From the NCBI GenBank assembly GCA_964605235.1, contig CAZSBB010000047.1, positions 1 through 48,153 on the forward strand: a stretch of DNA of 48,153 nt, given 5' to 3'. Under the pieces are notes generated by a model that was not told the DNA's origin, searched no databases, and worked only from the letters and a program-made list of their open reading frames with translations. The stretch comes from CAZSBB01 sp964605235. Lineage in GTDB: Bacteria > Planctomycetota > Phycisphaerae > Phycisphaerales > Phycisphaeraceae. How positions within the stretch are numbered: position 1 is the stretch's first letter; each line of letters starts with the position of its first letter. Made by a program: the position numbers and the translations under genes. Shown piece by piece: positions 40,478 through 48,153 of this stretch.

Positions 40478-40768
40478 ATGTCGCACGCCACCTGCAAGCT
40501 GGAAGTGATCCTCGACGAAGTCCACCTCGCGCCGCTGCTGCAGTTCCTCGACCGCCATCATGCCCCGGGCTACACGGTCATCCCGCGCGTGCGCGGCAAG
40601 GGGCAGCGCGGCGAACAGCTCAATGACGACCTGACCAACGTCTTCGCCAACTGCTATGTGCTGGTGGTCGCCGAGGATGCCTGGGTGGACCATGTGCGCC
40701 CGGCGCTGCGCAAACTGCTGGCGGCGTACGGCGGCATGTGCGTGGTCAGTCCGTGCCAATGGCTGTGA
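40478..40768 (+). CDS. sbtB: SbtB-like PII-family regulator
   Basis: This 96-residue PII-like ferredoxin-fold protein starts KLEVILDEVHLAPLLQFLDR, followed by GYTVIPRVRGKGQRGEQLND, the short loop region typical of SbtB rather than classical GlnB. It ends YGGMCVVSPCQWL with two Cys in an order like the C-terminal redox-active loop of SbtB, but not the exact CGPxGC motif. SbtB binds adenine nucleotides and gates SbtA in cyanobacteria. The six-base gap to sbtA implies one transcript and a matched complex. Confidence 0.85.
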   Translation: MSHATCKLEVILDEVHLAPLLQFLDRHHAPGYTVIPRVRGKGQRGEQLNDDLTNVFANCYVLVVAEDAWVDHVRPALRKLLAAYGGMCVVSPCQWL

Positions 40769-40937
40769 AGCGCGCCCGGGCTTTCCCGTTCCCGCGGCAG
40801 CGCGGCGCCCAAGGGGAAGCCAGGGGGTGCTTTCCTGGACAATTCCCGGTATAGTTACGTACTACCTTCAAGCCGCGCGTTTGTGCCGCCGGCGTGCCTT
40901 TCTGGTGTTGCAGGCTGGTCATCACAGGAGAAGTTGC

Positions 40938-43900
40938 ATGCGCCTGATCCCGCAGTTGGCTCGACTCGTTGGTGTATGGTCATTGGTTCTGGCGACGCTG
41001 GTCGGCGCGGCGGCGCAGGGCGAGGAGACGTATGTCACCGGTGGGCCGCTGGCGGGCGTGCGGTTGCCGCGCTATCCAACGGTGCTGGGCGAGGAGCCGG
41101 GTTATCCCGGTTGCGTGCCGGAGCTGGCGCGGGCGGCGGCGGGCGATCGGGCCCCGGGCCCCGACGGCAAGTTCACCCCCCAGGGCAATCAGCCGGTGCT
41201 GGAGCTGCGCCCCGGTTCGCCGGAAATCTACATGGCGTACATGGACAAGTACACGCCCACGCGGTCGTTCTTCGATCGCGCCAGTCTGATGCAACTCTGG
41301 GAAGCGCAGGAGTTGGCAAAGCAGACTGAACAATACGCGGCGCCGTTGTACTGGGTGTCGCGGCATGGCTCTGGCGAGCCGACGGGCAAGCACTGGCCGG
41401 CGCAGCCGATCGCGCGGCTGGCGGTGGACGGCTCCCCGTTCAAGCTCACCACCAGGACGCTGCCCATCGGGCTCTACTGCGTGAAGGTCGTGGCGGCGGT
41501 CCCCACCGAGCAGTTGCAGACCATGCGCCTGCCGATCATCGTGAAGCTGACCGTCGACGACGGCCCCAACGGGCAGCCCAGCACCTATCACTTCCGCACC
41601 GGCTATGTCGATGAGTTCTACAGCGTGGCGGAAATCTACTTCCACGCCAATGAGCCACGGGCTTACCACCTGGAAATGTCGCTGGCTGCGGACTCCAGGC
41701 TGCCGCTGCTGGTCAACTGCGTGGAACTGCACGACACGCTGGCGAACATTGAGGTCAAGTCGTACAAGACCCGCGCCACCCTCTGCACGCCGGAGGAGCG
41801 CGCACTGCTGCGTGCCGCCCACACCGACGCCAAAGTGGCGGCCGACAACGATCAACTCAAGCTGATTCACAATGAACTGGAACTGACCCCCGAGCAGCGC
41901 TGGGAGCGCGATGCGGTGCTGTGGAACGGCTGGTTGCCGCTGAACGCCCAGCCCGGCGGCGCCTACGGCCCGGCGCGCGGCTATGCCCCGGAAGTCGCCC
42001 TGGGCGTCAACGGCCAGGACGCCCAGGCCATCCAAGAGCAATACGGCGGCTGGAACGTGCCGTATATGACCTATCAGAACGTCGCCGCCCCAAACTGGGA
42101 CGTGCTGGTGGTCAACGGCAAACTCAAGCTCAGTTACACGGTGGCTGACTACCTGGCGGGCAAACCGCTGCCGGATCCCTATCCCTTCAAGGACACCGGC
42201 CCGGGCATCTTCACGCCCGCCCAGGGCGAGCAGCCGGCGCAGCATTACGCCCCCATCGCCGAGGGCTTCATGGGCCGCGGCGCCAACTACACCAGCCTGC
42301 TGCTGCGCACGCTGACGCCCTCCTACCACTACGCTGGCAACCAGACCGCCGGCCGCGATGCCGCCATCATGCTCGTGCGCCTGGCGTATGACTTCCCCGC
42401 GCTCGATTCCGCCAACGCGCTCTCCGCCCTGGTGCGCGTGCCCGGCGGCTGGAACCGCGATCTGCACTGTCGCCAGCGCGCCACCGACTGGTACAACTGG
42501 CCGTGGTACACCCAGTATCACGACTTCAGCGTCGCTTACGATCAACTGTACGACCTGATCGCCGGCAACGAAGACCTGGCGAAATCCATTCAGCGTTACA
42601 TCCCCTGGATCAAGTCCTCTCAGGACGTGCTGGCGCTGCTGGATGCCTACCTGCTGCGCACCACCGCCAAGCGAATTCTGCGCTACAACTGGATCACCGG
42701 CGAAATGAAGATCGCCATGCTGGCGACCATTCAGGACGACCGCACCCTCACCGATCCCTGGATGCACTGGCTGTTCACGCAGACCTGGGTGTACCCGCTG
42801 CCGCCGTCGGGCATCGCGGACCTGATGGTCACCGCCTGCGGCCGCAACGGGCCCGAGTACATCGCCTCCACCTACTACGCGATGGGTGAGAACGCCTTGA
42901 GCAAAGCGATGGAGCTGGAGCCCTACCTCCGCGCCGGGGGCAATCCGCAGTACAGCCTGTCGGACGCGGCGCGCTTTCCCAAGCCGGTGATGATGTGCTA
43001 CTGGCCGCTGGATATTTCGGTGACCGGGCGCTACGCCCTGCGCATCGGCGACGTCGCCGGCCCGGACAAGGGCTACGGCTATCGGCTGGACGACACCAAC
43101 GAGCACTTCCGGCAAGGTTGGAAGTGGACGCGCGATCCGCAGTTCGCCTGGATGGTGCAGCATGAACTGGGCCGCAGCAATGAAACCGATGAGCAGTGGA
43201 AAGCCATCACCGATGCCGCCGCCACCGTGCAGCGGGCGCCGTACCTGACCAATCCTTCGCGCGCCCTGGCGCAGTGGGCGTCGATCCTCGAAACCGGCCG
43301 GCAGCATGATGACTACCGCTTCCGCCGCGCGGTGTATGTCCGCACCGGCATGGGTTGGGGCCATCATCACAACGACTCCTTGGACCTGCAGGTGCAGGCG
43401 CACGGGCTGCCCATGACCGTCGACGGCGGACAACGCCCCGGCTACTCCAAGCCCGGCGACCGTTCCACCCGCATGCACAACCTTGTCGAAATCGACGGCC
43501 TGACCGGCGCCGATGGCCAGTGGCTCAGCCATTCCTGGACCAAAACCCTCGCCGACACCACCGGCAGCCAGTACATGCAACTGGAAGCCAGCGCGCCGAC
43601 CAATCAGCCCAACGTCAAATTCCACCGGCGTCAGGTCGCGCTCATCGATGTGGACGAAGGCCAGGGCTCGCAGCCGCTGAAGCCCGAGCAACTCAAAACC
43701 GGCGTCAAGCTGCCCACCGGCATCACCACCGCCAACTCCTACGTCGTCGACATCGTGCGCGTCAACGGCGGCAAACGCCACACCTACTGCTTCCATGGCG
43801 CCATCAGCGATGAAGTGACCACCAACGCCACCGGCGTCGCTGCCTTCGAGCAAGCCGGCGCGAAGGATCAAACCTACCTCAGCCGCTTTGCCGGGGAGCG

Positions 43901-45101
43901 CTCCGCCGGCGACGCCCCCGCCGACCTGACCGCCACGTTCCGCATGTCCATCGAGCGGCAAGGCAACGCGTTCGGCGAAAAAGCCATGCTCGGCGCGAAC
44001 TTCGACCCCGACGCCGGCCGCAAGTTCACCCGCCTCCATCTGCTGGGCGTCGAAGGTCAGCGCGTGCTGCGCGGCGCCCTCAACTGCGTGAAATGGGAGT
44101 ACCAGATTCCCATGGTCTACGTGCAGAAGCGCGGCCCACGCGAAGACGCCACTGAAGGCCCCTTCGATCTGCAATCGGTCTATGCCGCCGTCATCGAACC
44201 TTACGTCGGGGAGCCGATCATCACCGACCTGAAACGTCAGGCCGTCACCCCCAGCGATGACAGCGCCCTGGCGCCGGTCGCGCTGCAGGTGACCACCCGC
44301 AACGGGCATCAGGATTTCATCTTCGCCGACGGTCAGGCGGGCACGCTGCGCACCATCGGCAGTACCCAGGTTAACGGCGAGTACGCCTACGTCTCGCGCG
44401 ATCAACAGGGCCTGCGCCAAGCCACGCTGGTCGGGGGCACGCAACTGGTGGCCGATGGTTTGACGATCAAGCTCGCCGTCGCGCAGCGGGTCGGGCAGGT
44501 CCATGAGGTCAACTACCGCACCAAGACCATGACGCTCGAAGGCGTGTGGCCCATGTTTGCCGCCAACCGCACCTTTGAAATCGGCACGGCGGATCACTGG
44601 ACCACCTACACCGCCACGGCCGCCCAGGCGCGCAAATCCGGCAGTCAGGTCACGGTGCGCGGCGGGGCGGATTTCTACCTGTCGCGCGTCGTCGGCGTGG
44701 ATGCCGAGAAACGCATCGTCTCCTGCGCCCTGAGCCTGGCGCAGGAGGAAGGCCGCCCCGCCCCCGGCATCGATAAGCACTGGGTCGCCTCCGATGAAAA
44801 CGCCACTCGCTTCTGGCGTGCCGACTACCTCGGCGGCGACCGCAGCCTCGGCCGGTTCGACTTCCAACTGGATAAGGCGGTCAGCCCCGAGGACTTTGGC
44901 GAAAACGGCGCCCTGCGGCTCTGGGAATACGGCGTGGGCGACACCGTGCGCCAGAACACCATCGTCAATCTCCGCCGACTCGACGACGGCAGCTATGAAC
45001 TGACCGCCGATGCCGACGTGACCCTCACCCTCAACGGCAAACAGCACCAGATCACGCTCGACCAGTTGCGCCAGACCGGCGGCGTGGTGGTGTTGAAATA
45101 A
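40938..45101 (+). CDS. very large secreted heparinase II/III-like polysaccharide lyase
   Basis: This 1387-residue protein has a signal peptide (LVGVWSLVLATLVGAAAQG). The N-terminal 350 residues are beta-rich. An alpha-helical toroid-like region follows (about 480-770; SLLLRTLTPSYHYAGNQTAG, DWYNWPWYTQYHDFSVAYDQ). At about 805-850 is GWGHHHNDSLDLQVQAHG, GQRPGYSKP and RMHNLVEIDG, the heparinase II/III pattern (H-x-D-x-L-S-L...G-xx-...-R-S-x-x-H-N-x-V). The rest is a beta-sandwich tail. Such lyases cut uronate-containing, often sulfated, glycans by beta-elimination. ATG 40938 has AGGAG nine bases upstream. A sulfatase is two genes away. It is longer than usual heparinase-type lyases, so the ends may hold extra modules. 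Confidence 0.82.
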   Translation: MRLIPQLARLVGVWSLVLATLVGAAAQGEETYVTGGPLAGVRLPRYPTVLGEEPGYPGCVPELARAAAGDRAPGPDGKFTPQGNQPVLELRPGSPEIYMAYMDKYTPTRSFFDRASLMQLWEAQELAKQTEQYAAPLYWVSRHGSGEPTGKHWPAQPIARLAVDGSPFKLTTRTLPIGLYCVKVVAAVPTEQLQTMRLPIIVKLTVDDGPNGQPSTYHFRTGYVDEFYSVAEIYFHANEPRAYHLEMSLAADSRLPLLVNCVELHDTLANIEVKSYKTRATLCTPEERALLRAAHTDAKVAADNDQLKLIHNELELTPEQRWERDAVLWNGWLPLNAQPGGAYGPARGYAPEVALGVNGQDAQAIQEQYGGWNVPYMTYQNVAAPNWDVLVVNGKLKLSYTVADYLAGKPLPDPYPFKDTGPGIFTPAQGEQPAQHYAPIAEGFMGRGANYTSLLLRTLTPSYHYAGNQTAGRDAAIMLVRLAYDFPALDSANALSALVRVPGGWNRDLHCRQRATDWYNWPWYTQYHDFSVAYDQLYDLIAGNEDLAKSIQRYIPWIKSSQDVLALLDAYLLRTTAKRILRYNWITGEMKIAMLATIQDDRTLTDPWMHWLFTQTWVYPLPPSGIADLMVTACGRNGPEYIASTYYAMGENALSKAMELEPYLRAGGNPQYSLSDAARFPKPVMMCYWPLDISVTGRYALRIGDVAGPDKGYGYRLDDTNEHFRQGWKWTRDPQFAWMVQHELGRSNETDEQWKAITDAAATVQRAPYLTNPSRALAQWASILETGRQHDDYRFRRAVYVRTGMGWGHHHNDSLDLQVQAHGLPMTVDGGQRPGYSKPGDRSTRMHNLVEIDGLTGADGQWLSHSWTKTLADTTGSQYMQLEASAPTNQPNVKFHRRQVALIDVDEGQGSQPLKPEQLKTGVKLPTGITTANSYVVDIVRVNGGKRHTYCFHGAISDEVTTNATGVAAFEQAGAKDQTYLSRFAGERSAGDAPADLTATFRMSIERQGNAFGEKAMLGANFDPDAGRKFTRLHLLGVEGQRVLRGALNCVKWEYQIPMVYVQKRGPREDATEGPFDLQSVYAAVIEPYVGEPIITDLKRQAVTPSDDSALAPVALQVTTRNGHQDFIFADGQAGTLRTIGSTQVNGEYAYVSRDQQGLRQATLVGGTQLVADGLTIKLAVAQRVGQVHEVNYRTKTMTLEGVWPMFAANRTFEIGTADHWTTYTATAAQARKSGSQVTVRGGADFYLSRVVGVDAEKRIVSCALSLAQEEGRPAPGIDKHWVASDENATRFWRADYLGGDRSLGRFDFQLDKAVSPEDFGENGALRLWEYGVGDTVRQNTIVNLRRLDDGSYELTADADVTLTLNGKQHQITLDQLRQTGGVVVLK

Positions 45102-45130
45102 CCGCAGCGATGGCGTTGCCGGCGTGATGA

Positions 45131-45170
45131 TGTCACCCCCATTAGCCCCGGGTCAATGACCCGGGGCCAA
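45131..45170. repeat. TTAGCCCCGGG-family palindrome, copy 2
   Basis: CCATTAGCCCCGGGTCAATGACCCGGGGC: the hairpin at 45146-45166 shares its TTAGCCCCGGG flank with 35558-35627 and 47994-48055. Confidence 0.7.
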
Positions 45171-45221
45171 GTGCACCACGGGAAATATCCGACGCCACCA
45201 GCGTCTCCGCGCCGGAACGCC

Positions 45222-45227
45222 TATAAT
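45222..45227 (+). promoter_or_regulatory. -10 box (TATAAT) before the lipoprotein gene
   Basis: A perfect TATAAT lies 86 bases before the start codon. No good -35 box is seen at 16-18 bp, so promoter status is likely but not certain. Confidence 0.45.
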
Positions 45228-45312
45228 GCTGGGTGTACTGCGTTTTCCACCGCGGGGGATGTTCCTTCCCGGTCGTGAAGTTGCACGCGAAGCCTGAAGA
45301 GGAGATTTCATC

Positions 45313-45717
45313 ATGCGTCAATGCCTGGGACTGATCGTGCTGTTGACGGTGGGCCTGCTGCTGACCGGCTGCGGCAAGAGCGAAGAGCCGGCGGCGCCCT
45401 CCATGGAGAGCATGGGCAAGCAGATGGATGCCGCCGCCAAGGACGCCGCCAAAACGGTCGAGAAGGAAGCGGATAAGGCGATCGCCGCTCCCCCCACCAC
45501 GCAACCGACCAGCGGCCTGAACCTGGGCGACCTCGCCAAGACCCCGATCGTGGTCAACACCAAGTGCCCCGTCGGCGGCGAACCGATCGACCCGAAGGAC
45601 CCCAAGCTCATCAAGTTCACCTACAAGAACGTGAGCTACGGCTTCTGCTGTGCCGAGTGCCTGGACCCCTTCAAGAAGGATCCGGAAAAGTTCATCGCCA
45701 AGCTCACCACGCACTGA
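45313..45717 (+). CDS. YHS/TRASH-like lipoprotein
   Basis: This 134-residue protein has a lipoprotein signal ending LLLTGC (Cys20 lipidated). A polar, coiled-coil-prone, Ala/Lys-rich stretch follows to about residue 70. The C-terminal domain has NTKCPVGGEPIDPKD, then YKNVSYGFCCAECLDPFKKD and PEKFI, the pattern of YHS-type domains (CPVxG...YxFCCxxCxxxFxxDPxxY). The cysteines could bind copper or another metal. GAGGAG precedes the ATG. A strong terminator follows, so it is its own unit. Confidence 0.88.
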   Translation: MRQCLGLIVLLTVGLLLTGCGKSEEPAAPSMESMGKQMDAAAKDAAKTVEKEADKAIAAPPTTQPTSGLNLGDLAKTPIVVNTKCPVGGEPIDPKDPKLIKFTYKNVSYGFCCAECLDPFKKDPEKFIAKLTTH

Positions 45718-45743
45718 GCCGGCGTTCCACGAAACGATCCCAC

Positions 45744-45775
45744 AACACCCGCTTTCACCGGCGGGTGTTTTTTTT
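45744..45775 (+). terminator. intrinsic terminator after the lipoprotein gene
   Basis: AACACCCGC, loop TTTCACCG, GCGGGTGTT, continuing into a run of T residues to 45775. Confidence 0.9.
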
Positions 45776-45799
45776 CGCGCCCTCGCTAAGATCGCGGCG

Positions 45800-47158
45800 A
45801 TGGCTTGGGCGCCCAACATTCTGCTGATGATTGCCGACGATCATCGCGGCTCGGCACTGGGCGCGCTGGGCATTGAGCCGGTGCATACGCCAACCATGGA
45901 TCAACTGCTGGCGCGCGGCGTCTGCTTCACGCAGAATCGGCACACCGGCAGCATCCACGGCGCGGTGTGCGTGCCCGCCCGCGCCAGCCTGCACACGGGT
46001 TTGACCGCCGGCAGCCTGATCTTCCAACCCCCGCATCAACCGGCGCAAGGCGGGCAGCGTCTGCCCCCGGCGCTGCCTACGCTGGGCGCGATGCTGCGAC
46101 AGCACGGACATCACGCCTTTGCCGTGGGCAAGTGGCACAACGACGAGGTTTCCTTCAACCGCAGCTTCGACGACGCCCAGCGGATTTTCTTCGGCGGCAT
46201 GGCGGACCATTGGCAAACGCCGGTGCACGATTACCAGCCGTCGGGACGCTATCCCCACGAGCACGCCCAATACACCGGCGAGCATTCCTCCGAGATGTTC
46301 GCCGACGCCGCGATCCGTTTTCTCCAGCGTCCCGCCGCCCGGCGGCAGCCGTTTTTCCTGTACGTCGCCTTCACCTCCCCGCACGACCCACGCACGGCGC
46401 CGCATCCGTGGGACGCCTGGTATGACCCCGCGCGCCTGCCCCTGCCGCCCAACTGCTGGGCGCAGCATCCGTTTGATCTGGGGATCCATGATATCCGCGA
46501 CGAAGTGCTGGCGGCCCAGCCCCGCGAGCCGCAGGAGGTCCGGCAGCATCTGGCGGATTACTACGCGATGCTCAGTCATCAGGACCAGCAGATGGGGCGC
46601 ATCCTCGCTGCGCTGGACGAAGCGGGCGTCCGCGACCAGACGCTGGTCATCTACACCGCCGACCATGGACTGGCGCTGGGGCAGCATGGCCTGCTGGGCA
46701 AACAGAACCTGTACGAGCATTCGCTGCGCGTGCCCCTGTTGCTCTCAGGACTGGACCTGCCCGCCGGGCGCCGGTGCGACCCGCTGACGCATACCTGCGA
46801 TCTGTATCCCACCGTGTGTGAAATGCTGGGCATCCCGACGCCCGCGCATGTGGAGGGGCAAAGCCTGCGTCCGTGGTGGCGCGGCGCGTCAGCGGCGCCA
46901 CGCCGCGCGGCCGGCGCGTTCTACGCGCGCCTGCACCGCTGCGTGACCGACGGGCGGTGGAAGCTCATCCGCACCTGCCGCAATCCGCTGTCCGGTCGCG
47001 GCAGCGATCACTGGCAACTGTTCGACCTCGCCCATGATCCGTGGGAAATGCGCAACCGCGCCGGCGACCCCGCTTGTCAAGGTCACTTCGCGGCGTTGCG
47101 CGCGGAACTGCATGCCTGGCAGCAATCCGTGGGCGATCCGCTGGGGCCGCTGTGGTGA
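45800..47158 (+). CDS. type I sulfatase
   Basis: This 452-residue arylsulfatase-superfamily enzyme hydrolyses sulfate esters. NILLMIADDHRGSALGALG supplies metal-binding Asp residues. C57 in AVCVPARASLHTG is the C-x-P-x-R site converted to formylglycine, so a maturase is needed elsewhere in the genome. GKWHNDE and YTADHGLALGQHGLLGKQN complete the active site. No signal peptide is visible with ATG 45800. The frame stays open upstream but overlaps the terminator, so the cytoplasmic form seems real. With the large lyase nearby it suggests use of sulfated glycans. Confidence 0.92.
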   Translation: MAWAPNILLMIADDHRGSALGALGIEPVHTPTMDQLLARGVCFTQNRHTGSIHGAVCVPARASLHTGLTAGSLIFQPPHQPAQGGQRLPPALPTLGAMLRQHGHHAFAVGKWHNDEVSFNRSFDDAQRIFFGGMADHWQTPVHDYQPSGRYPHEHAQYTGEHSSEMFADAAIRFLQRPAARRQPFFLYVAFTSPHDPRTAPHPWDAWYDPARLPLPPNCWAQHPFDLGIHDIRDEVLAAQPREPQEVRQHLADYYAMLSHQDQQMGRILAALDEAGVRDQTLVIYTADHGLALGQHGLLGKQNLYEHSLRVPLLLSGLDLPAGRRCDPLTHTCDLYPTVCEMLGIPTPAHVEGQSLRPWWRGASAAPRRAAGAFYARLHRCVTDGRWKLIRTCRNPLSGRGSDHWQLFDLAHDPWEMRNRAGDPACQGHFAALRAELHAWQQSVGDPLGPLW

Positions 47159-47203
47159 TGTCCGCTGGCGGCATGACGAGCACTGCCGTTATGCTGCCGC
47201 CCC

Positions 47204-47968
47204 ATGATGTTGCTGGCGGAAGCGACGGAGCTGTGGATGCGTCTGGCGCGGGTCGCGCCCTTCGCGGCGGTGCTGGCGTTGTTCGTCACCGCCATCGCGG
47301 TGCTGCGTTCGCCGCGCGCCAAGCTGTTGTTGTTCTCCATGCCGGTGCCCTTCACGTGCGCCTACCTGGCGAGCGCGCTGCCGGTGAACGCGACACACGT
47401 GACGGCGCTGGGGCTGACGATGGGATACCACTGGCTGGTGCTCGCTGGGCGTCGGTGGTTGCCGTTGCCGGTGGCGATCGCATTGGCGGTGGGCGTGTTC
47501 GTGCTGGGGGCCAGTGCGCTGCGTGGGGTGGCGGACTGGTCGCCGGTGTGGGTGTTCATGGGGATGTGGGTGGGCTGGGCGTGGTTCGCGTGGCGTTTTG
47601 TGCCCCGCCCGCAGCAGGCGGTGCGGCAGGTGGCGCCGTGGTGGATCAAGCTGCCGGTGGTATTCGCGCTTGCCTGTGCCATCCTGCTGCTGCGCGACCT
47701 GCTGGCGGGCGCAGTGACGGCGTTCCCTTATGCCGGGGTGTTTGTCAGCTATGAGATGCGCGGCGACCTGCGTTACCTGGCGGGTCAGTTCACCATCAAC
47801 ATGCTGGGCATGGCGACCATGGTGGTGACCATGTGGATGTGCCTGCAACTGGGGCTGCCGCACCCGTGGGAATTGATCCCCGGCTGGATCACGCTGCTGG
47901 TGGTGCTCGGAGCGCTGCACCGGGCGGGACTGGCGCAGGTGACGGCGGTGGCGCAGCGCGATGGGTGA
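47204..47968 (+). CDS. unrecognised integral membrane protein
   Basis: This 254-residue protein has about seven to eight hydrophobic segments: PFAAVLALFVTAIAVL, LFSMPVPFTCAYLASAL, WLPLPVAIALAVGVFVLGASAL, VWVFMGMWVGWAWFAW, LPVVFALACAILLLRDLLAGAV, INMLGMATMVVTMWMCLQL and IPGWITLLVVLGAL. No family is recognised. The repeated GWAWFAW/WWIK segments are Trp-rich. It starts 46 bases after the sulfatase stop, so the two may be co-transcribed. Confidence 0.7.
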   Translation: MMLLAEATELWMRLARVAPFAAVLALFVTAIAVLRSPRAKLLLFSMPVPFTCAYLASALPVNATHVTALGLTMGYHWLVLAGRRWLPLPVAIALAVGVFVLGASALRGVADWSPVWVFMGMWVGWAWFAWRFVPRPQQAVRQVAPWWIKLPVVFALACAILLLRDLLAGAVTAFPYAGVFVSYEMRGDLRYLAGQFTINMLGMATMVVTMWMCLQLGLPHPWELIPGWITLLVVLGALHRAGLAQVTAVAQRDG

Positions 47969-47993
47969 TGGATTGGCGGGAAGGCTGGCCCAA

Positions 47994-48055
47994 TCCCCGG
48001 GCCGAGCCCGGGGCTAACGGCGTTGCCCCATTAGCCCCCGGCTCTGCCGGGGGAT
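47994..48055. repeat. TTAGCCCCGGG-family double hairpin, copy 3
   Basis: CCCCGGGCCGAGCCCGGGG, then GCTAACGG...CCATTAGCC, then CCCCGGCTCTGCCGGGG. This is the same two-hairpin layout as 35558-35627. Confidence 0.75.
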
Positions 48056-48090
48056 GCTCCCCTGACACCCGTGCTACGCGCAGCGGCAAA

Positions 48091-48153
48091 TGACCGTCCG
48101 TTGTTGAACTCCAATAGAAATGACAGGGCTTGCTTTCAATAGAAGTGTCACCT
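48091..48153. mobile_element. possible terminus of an IS21-like element
   Basis: CAATAGAAATGACA (48112-48125) and CAATAGAAGTGTCA (48137-48150) repeat 25 bp apart at the window edge. Multiple copies of a TGTCAYTTCTATTG-like word are, as I recall, typical of IS21-family ends. The presumed element would lie to the right, outside the window. A TG dinucleotide at 48091 could be its tip. Confidence 0.35.

Noticed and set aside
40980..45047. Very long open frame (over 1300 codons) antisense to the heparinase-like lyase gene
   Set aside because: It is a GC-rich codon-bias shadow: no domain, no ribosome site, and the plus-strand protein has a signal peptide and recognisable lyase motifs.

Overview
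The window is GC-rich bacterial chromosome. Its gene content points to a planctomycete, probably of the Phycisphaerae side. The pointers are DUF4838, DUF4091 and heparinase-type secreted carbohydrate enzymes, a PVC-style prepilin-like protein, a type I sulfatase, a eukaryotic-type (GT3) glycogen synthase, and intergenic spacers full of short palindromic repeats. The taxonomic call is an inference from family content; no rRNA gene is present.

Region 1 (1-2651) is a chromosomal integron. A complete integron integrase gene (1593-2651) reads rightward. An attI-side core site lies at 1447-1453, and a set of cassettes reads leftward: a haloacid-dehalogenase-like gene, a short cassette with no convincing gene but a long hairpin, a zinc-ribbon gene, and the start of a second copy of the gene-less cassette. 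Three attC sites fold as expected, each with an extrahelical A. Back-to-back promoters sit between attI and the integrase.

Region 2 (2652-10533) holds a decayed four-helix-bundle gene, tRNA-Pro(CGG), a Nudix hydrolase, an FmdB-like protein that has lost its zinc cysteines, a tandem repeat abutting dnaA, dnaA with a probable oriC, a dienelactone hydrolase, a DMT-family permease and a GT3 glycogen synthase. Region 3 (10593-13370) is one long gene fusing a DUF1638-like domain to a hydantoinase/oxoprolinase-type ATPase domain.

Region 4 (13386-21359) is a compact chemotaxis cluster: cheY, cheX, cheA, cheR, cheW and a chemoreceptor on the minus strand, with cheB divergent. The receptor carries a CZB-like zinc site in its extracytoplasmic part.

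Region 5 (21419-33221) is a carbohydrate-use locus: a sialidase-like protein, two secreted glycan enzymes (DUF4091, DUF4838), a prepilin-like protein, a GntR/LacI hybrid regulator, and a divergent oligogalacturonate-lyase-like gene followed by a GH32/GH43-like gene. Two matching operator palindromes 31 bp apart lie in the divergent promoter region, one of them in the spacer of both promoters.

Region 6 (33222-40768) has a PqiA-like membrane protein, two small coupled membrane genes, a repeat array, rpsL-rpsG with promoter and terminator but no adjacent fusA, a STAS-domain protein, purEK, and an SbtA/SbtB-like bicarbonate transporter pair. Region 7 (40938-48153) has a very large heparinase II/III-like polysaccharide lyase, a YHS-like lipoprotein, a sulfatase, an unrecognised membrane protein, and at the very edge repeats resembling an IS21-type terminus. 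At least five families of dispersed palindromic or repeat elements fill the spacers.
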